Below are positions 60,266 to 64,000 of a stretch of 64,000 nucleotides of DNA, piece after piece. Within the stretch, counting starts at the first letter, position 1. Every line of letters starts with the position of its first letter. The notes beneath the pieces are model-generated. The model had not been told where the DNA came from, made no database searches, and saw only the letters and a list, made by a program, of their open reading frames with translations. The position numbers and the translations under genes are program-made. Source of the DNA: Lysinibacillus pinottii (GTDB taxonomy: Bacteria; Bacillota; Bacilli; Bacillales_A; Planococcaceae); assembly GCF_024753545.1 (NCBI RefSeq), contig NZ_JANTOO010000005.1, positions 62,001-126,000 on the forward strand, written 5' to 3'.

Positions 60266-60691
60266 ATGACAGTACAAAGCATAAATCATCTACTCTTTTC
60301 AGTGTCTGATCTAGAGAAATCCATTGCATTTTATGAAAATGTTTTCGGTGCTAAGTTACTTGTAAAGGGAAACAGCACAGCCTATTTTGATGTAAATGGG
60401 CTGTGGCTTGCCCTCAATGTTGAAAAAGATATACCGCGCAATGACATTCAATATTCCTATACACATATCGCTTTCACGATCTCTGAGGATGAGTTCGATA
60501 AAATGTATGATAAATTAGTACAATTGAAGGTTCTTATTTTAGATGGCCGACAAAGAGATGAAAGAGATAAAAAATCAATTTATTTTACCGATCCTGATGG
60601 ACATAAGTTTGAATTTCATACGGGGACTTTACAAGATCGTTTGGATTATTATAAGAAGGAGAAGTTACATATGGAGTTTTTTAATCATTAA
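60266..60691 (+). CDS. fosB: Metallothiol transferase FosB (fosfomycin resistance)
   Basis: The 141-residue VOC-fold enzyme is close to Bacillus FosB: INHLLFSVSDLEKSI, FGAKLLVKG, TAYFDVNGLWLALN, YSYTHIAFTI and IYFTDPDGHKFEFHTGTLQD. The metal-binding His, His and Glu positions are present. FosB opens the epoxide of fosfomycin with bacillithiol. RBS AGGAG lies 10 bases after the rsgA stop and supports ATG 60266; the longer upstream frame overlaps rsgA and is not used. Confidence 0.93.
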   Translation: MTVQSINHLLFSVSDLEKSIAFYENVFGAKLLVKGNSTAYFDVNGLWLALNVEKDIPRNDIQYSYTHIAFTISEDEFDKMYDKLVQLKVLILDGRQRDERDKKSIYFTDPDGHKFEFHTGTLQDRLDYYKKEKLHMEFFNH

Positions 60692-60706
60692 GCAAGGAGT
60701 GATTTT

Positions 60707-61354
60707 ATGACGAAAGCTTTTATTTTTGATATGGATGGCACTTTATTTCAAACAAATCTTATTTTAGAACCTGCGCTAGATGCCACATTTGATGTGTTGC
60801 GTACAAAGGGCTTATGGCAGGGAGAAACACCCATTGAAAAATACCGTGAAATTATGGGTGTTCCTCTACCGGTAGTATGGGAGACCTTATGTCCAATGCA
60901 TTCAGTAGACATACGTGAGGAGAGCAATGTGCTCTTTCATGTAAAGTTGACGGAGCAAATCCGTAGTCGTAAAGGTGCGCTTTATCCACATGCTGAGCAA
61001 ACTCTTGCCACATTGTCAAAAAGCTATCCGTTATACATAGCGAGTAATGGACAGGTTGACTATTTACAGGCAATTGTAGAAACCTATCAATTAGAGCGAT
61101 TTATAAAGGGGACTTACAGCATTCAATCCATTGCTAGCGGTCATAAATCAGACTTAGTGAAAAAAGTAATGCAAGACAATGGAATTCAGGACGGGGCGGT
61201 AGTTGGTGATCGTTCTTCCGATATTCAAGCTGCCCGCGATAACGCGCTACTTTCAATAGGTGCTCGCTTTGACTTTGCTCAGGACCATGAATTGCAACAG
61301 GCACATATTGTGATAGATGATTTAACGGAGTTACTAAACATAGAGTTAGGCTAA
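60707..61354 (+). CDS. HAD-family hydrolase (beta-phosphoglucomutase/PGP-like)
   Basis: The 215-residue protein has HAD motifs FIFDMDGTLFQ, YIASNGQ, a Lys in SGHKSDLVKKV and VVGDRSSDIQAARDN, with a small alpha-helical C1 cap. It is probably a phosphatase for a small phosphate ester. AAGGAGTG precedes the ATG. It is third in the rsgA-fosB transcript. Confidence 0.8.
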   Translation: MTKAFIFDMDGTLFQTNLILEPALDATFDVLRTKGLWQGETPIEKYREIMGVPLPVVWETLCPMHSVDIREESNVLFHVKLTEQIRSRKGALYPHAEQTLATLSKSYPLYIASNGQVDYLQAIVETYQLERFIKGTYSIQSIASGHKSDLVKKVMQDNGIQDGAVVGDRSSDIQAARDNALLSIGARFDFAQDHELQQAHIVIDDLTELLNIELG

Positions 61355-61473
61355 TTATGATAAACCCATTAACATTAGGTGAGCCTATTCGAAAAAATGG
61401 AAGCGACTTAACGACAATTATTGCATTTCATCGTAATAAAGCGTAGAATAGTGCCAATCCTATAGATAAAGCA

Positions 61474-61752
61474 TTGAAAAGGAAAAGTAGATAGGAATAG
61501 CATTTTGTAGAGAGCCTCTGTTGGTGGAAATGAGGTAAATGAATCCTTTTGAAAATGACCTTTGAGCTTCGTACCGAAAGCTTATAGCAAGTAGATTACG
61601 ACGAGATGGGCACTCGTTACAACAGCGGCAGTATCTTTTACTTTAAAAAAAGACGTACTGAATAAGGCAAATAGTGTGAGCTATTTGTAAATATAGGTGG
61701 TAACACGGGTAGACTCGTCCTAATCAGATTTGATTAGGGCGATTTTTTTTTA
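61474..61752 (+). promoter_or_regulatory. T-box riboswitch, Met specifier
   Basis: Stem I features are visible: an AGTA block near 61487, TAGAGAGCC...GTTGGTGG at 61508-61528, and the specifier codon ATG (61555-61557) followed by A and CC. The T-box AGGTGGTAACACGGG lies at 61695-61709. The terminator CGTCCTAATC/GATTAGGGCG with T9 ends at 61752. Uncharged tRNA-Met should cause read-through into the MetRS gene. Confidence 0.88.
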
Positions 61753-61782
61753 CCATTTTTAATGAGAGGGGAGCAATTTAGA

Positions 61783-63417
61783 ATGACTATCGTTATTGGA
61801 GGCGCTTGGCCGTATGCAAATGGCTCTTTGCATTTAGGACATGTAGCCGCATTATTACCAGGTGATATTTTGGCCAGATATTACCGTCAAAAAGGTGAAC
61901 AAGTACTATACGTATCGGGTAGTGACTGTAATGGTACACCAATTTCTATTCGTGCAGCTCAGGAAAACACAACAACCGAGGCGATTGCTAATCATTATCA
62001 TGAAGAATTTAAAAAATGTTTTAATAAGCTAGGATTTACTTATGATTTATACACAAGAACGGATGCAGAGCACCATCATGAATCCGTTAAGGGCTTATTT
62101 TTACAGCTACTTGCCAACCACTTTTTATATAAAAAGAAAATTGAACAGGCTTACTGTGAGACAGATCAGCAATTTTTGCCAGATCGATTTGTAGAGGGTA
62201 TATGCCCAAATTGTGGTGCAAAGGCGAGAGGAGATCAATGTGATAACTGCTCGGAAATTTTAGACCCACTAGATTTAATCGATAAGAGCTGTAAAATATG
62301 TGGGAATGAGCCAGTAATTCGAGAGACAGAACATTTTTATTTTACCTTTAGTCAATTTCAAGGGAAATTAGAGTCCTTCTTATCCGAGGCAAAGGCAGAG
62401 AAACGTTGGAGGGATAATGCATTAGGATTGACAGAGCGCTACTTAGCAGAGGGCGTTCCTGACCGAGCAGTAACGAGAGATTTACCAAATGGAATAGATG
62501 TTCCGGTTCCTGGCTTTGATGGTAAGAAAATATATGTGTGGATTGAAGCAGTGGCGGGGTATTTAACTGCTAGCCTAGAATGGGCAAAGCAACATCATAT
62601 GGCGATTGAAGACTTATGGAATGAAGAAACGATTTCGTATTATGTCCATGGTAAGGATAATATTCCATTCCACACAGTTATTTGGCCAGCTATTTTGATG
62701 GGACTAGGTGTGCAAGCTTTACCGACACATATCGTATCTAATGAATATTTAACATTAGAAAAACGCAAATTATCGACGAGTCAAAACTGGGCAGTATGGG
62801 TTCCTTATATTTTAAGTCGTTATGATGCTGACTCTATTCGCTATTTCTTAACGACTAATGCACCAGAAAATCGCGATACTGATTTTTCATGGCGAGAATT
62901 TATTTACAGTCATAACGGTGAATTACTTGGTGCCTATGGTAATTTTGTGAACCGAACATTGAAATTTATAGAGAAATCCTTTGCTAGTCAAGTGCCACAG
63001 GCTGAAGTGGATAGTACTATTCGTAAACAAACTATTCAGCTATTTAATGAAGTGGGTATTCTTATTGAGGGTGGCCGTTTCAAGCAAGCGTTAGAGACCA
63101 TTTTTGAGTATATTCGTGGAGCTAATCGTTACTTCGATGAACAACAGCCATGGTTACAAGTAAAAGAAAATGTGGAGGCGGGCAATTGTACACTAGCTAC
63201 CTGTGTCTATATCATTGCCAATCTCGGACAATTACTACAACCATTTCTACCGTTTTCAGCAGCGAAGGTAAGAGATATGTTAGGAATAGATGAAATAATG
63301 TGGCATGAGCAAGTAGAGTTACCTAAAACCATTGAAGACATAACACCTTTGTTTGAACGGCTGGACATTGAACTAATAGAAGAAGAATATCAAAAGTTAG
63401 TAAGGGATAGTCGCTAG
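61783..63417 (+). CDS. metS: Methionyl-tRNA synthetase, MetRS1-type
   Basis: The 544-residue class I synthetase has the HIGH motif as HLGH (NGSLHLGH) and the KMSKS loop as KLSTS (EKRKLSTSQN). A connective domain carries cysteine knuckles CPNCGAKARGDQCDNC and CKICG. It ends at the anticodon domain without the C-terminal tRNA-binding extension of the usual Bacillus MetS. This matches the MetRS1 type, which in some Firmicutes is a second enzyme less sensitive to MetRS inhibitors. The start is ATG 61783 with GAGAGGGGAG before it. The Met T-box upstream fits. Confidence 0.9.
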   Translation: MTIVIGGAWPYANGSLHLGHVAALLPGDILARYYRQKGEQVLYVSGSDCNGTPISIRAAQENTTTEAIANHYHEEFKKCFNKLGFTYDLYTRTDAEHHHESVKGLFLQLLANHFLYKKKIEQAYCETDQQFLPDRFVEGICPNCGAKARGDQCDNCSEILDPLDLIDKSCKICGNEPVIRETEHFYFTFSQFQGKLESFLSEAKAEKRWRDNALGLTERYLAEGVPDRAVTRDLPNGIDVPVPGFDGKKIYVWIEAVAGYLTASLEWAKQHHMAIEDLWNEETISYYVHGKDNIPFHTVIWPAILMGLGVQALPTHIVSNEYLTLEKRKLSTSQNWAVWVPYILSRYDADSIRYFLTTNAPENRDTDFSWREFIYSHNGELLGAYGNFVNRTLKFIEKSFASQVPQAEVDSTIRKQTIQLFNEVGILIEGGRFKQALETIFEYIRGANRYFDEQQPWLQVKENVEAGNCTLATCVYIIANLGQLLQPFLPFSAAKVRDMLGIDEIMWHEQVELPKTIEDITPLFERLDIELIEEEYQKLVRDSR

Positions 63418-63422
63418 ACTTG

Positions 63423-63461
63423 AAAAAGCAGTATGGCTGAATGAGGCCATACTGCTTTTCT
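63423..63461. terminator. Bidirectional terminator
   Basis: AAAAAGCAGTATGGC and GCCATACTGCTTTT form a long perfect stem between metS and the convergent leuA. Confidence 0.88.
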
Positions 63462-63464
63462 TGT

Positions 63465-64000
63465 TTAATTCATAACAGGTGTTAATTTGGCCACGACAAT
63501 GCTATTGATGGCATTCATATAGGCTAGGGCACTAGCTTTTAAAATGTCAGTATCTGCAGCTTTTGCCATATACTTTTCACCCTCATGCTCGATCGTGATT
63601 TTTACTTTTCCTAGCGCCTCTTTGCCGCGCGAAACACTATTGATATTATATTCCACTAGTTTTACATCCATGCTTGTAATTTCTGCAATGGCAGAATAGA
63701 GAGCATCAATTGGACCTGAGCCAACTGCGCTAGCCTTCAATACTTCGTTACCTTTCCGTACTTTAACGCTCGCTGAAGGGAAACTTGTATTGCTGACGAC
63801 TTGTAAATCTTCAATATCAAAGAATTGGTCACTATAGTGAGTTGCATTCTTGTGAGAAGCATCATGTTTTTCATAATAGCTTTCAACAATAACGTATAAA
63901 TCGTGATCGTATACTTCCTTTTTGGCATCCGCTAGCTTTAGGAAACCTTCAAAGATTCCCTCAAATTCATCTGTAGAAAGATTTGAAAACCCTAACTTTT
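63465..64000 (-). CDS. leuA: 2-Isopropylmalate synthase, C-terminal part (runs off the window)
   Basis: The minus-strand frame is open from the window end to 63465 (about 177 codons). It reads LSTDEFEGIFEGFLKLADAK, then a linker, then the LeuA allosteric (dimer) domain: LKASAVGSGPIDALYSAIAE, LVEYNINSV and AADTDILKASALAYMNAIN. This is the C-terminus of LeuA, the first enzyme of leucine synthesis; CimA is a less likely alternative. The catalytic barrel lies outside the window. No frameshift is seen. Confidence 0.85.
   Translation of the reverse strand, partial: KLGFSNLSTDEFEGIFEGFLKLADAKKEVYDHDLYVIVESYYEKHDASHKNATHYSDQFFDIEDLQVVSNTSFPSASVKVRKGNEVLKASAVGSGPIDALYSAIAEITSMDVKLVEYNINSVSRGKEALGKVKITIEHEGEKYMAKAADTDILKASALAYMNAINSIVVAKLTPVMN

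Noticed and set aside
63737..63928. A separate 63-codon frame at the end of the window
   Set aside because: It is another frame of leuA. The true leuA frame is open from 64000 to 63465 without a frameshift.

Overview
The window is a 64 kb piece of chromosome from a low-GC, spore-forming Firmicute. It most resembles Lysinibacillus or a close Bacillaceae relative. This is inferred from gene content and codon style, not from a marker gene. Supporting signs are a BclB-type exosporium protein and other spore-surface genes, bacillithiol-linked enzymes (FosB, BstA/YfiT), BltR/BltD, ZagA, BpsA/BpsB, Gram-positive Fur and Zur boxes, and S-box and T-box riboswitches. No rRNA, tRNA, CRISPR array or intact prophage was seen. 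The only clear mobile-element trace is a decayed IS1182-type element at about 18.65-19.34 kb.

Layout. 0-3.6 kb: divergent bltD/bltR without the Blt pump, then a TetR regulator and membrane hydrolase with three matching operators. 3.9-9 kb: a SUKH protein, a DUF4272 protein, a secreted erythromycin-esterase-like protein and a DUF2225/YvyF-like pair. 9.3-12.3 kb: a HAD phosphatase, DedA, a cyclase-family gene under a SAM-I riboswitch, and a small coat-like protein. 12.4-15.1 kb: an AraC regulator fused to a siderophore-binding domain, plus an orphan siderophore-binding lipoprotein with a Fur box. 15.2-18.6 kb: an MFS pump with HxlR, an aldo/keto reductase and a VOC protein. 19.5-26.3 kb: a two-component system, a three-gene LanFEG/BcrA-like ABC transporter, a second erythromycin-esterase-like lipoprotein and an AraC regulator. 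26.3-36.3 kb: housekeeping and small genes. 36.7-39.9 kb: a coat-like protein, an ABC-F ribosome-protection ATPase behind an attenuator leader, and a lipoprotein. 41.9-48.1 kb: DinB, AraC and a complete Fur-controlled ferric-siderophore ABC operon ending in an esterase. 48.2-51 kb: a BCCT transporter, a pseudogene and BstA. 51-55.6 kb: a probable spore-surface cluster. 55.6-57.1 kb: Zur-controlled rpmG and zagA. 57.1-58.8 kb: bpsA-bpsB. 58.9-63.4 kb: a stand-alone rsgA behind an attenuator-like leader, fosB, a HAD hydrolase, and a second-type MetRS behind a Met T-box. The window ends inside leuA.

How genes work together. The strongest candidate for a new system is a cell-envelope or antibiotic-response regulon. 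The promoter of the ABC transporter/esterase operon (21595-21650) and the promoter of the distant secreted esterase (7846-7900) share the same three-box TTTAAAC architecture. The boxes sit at about 11-bp phasing, with the last one 9 bp upstream of the -10, although the genes lie 14 kb apart. The two-component system upstream of the ABC operon is the likely reader. Two further leaders, ahead of the ABC-F gene and of rsgA, carry short ORFs and mutually exclusive RNA hairpins, which suggests translation-dependent attenuation. Together with fosB, the MetRS1-type synthetase and the esterases, much of the window concerns coping with antibiotics.
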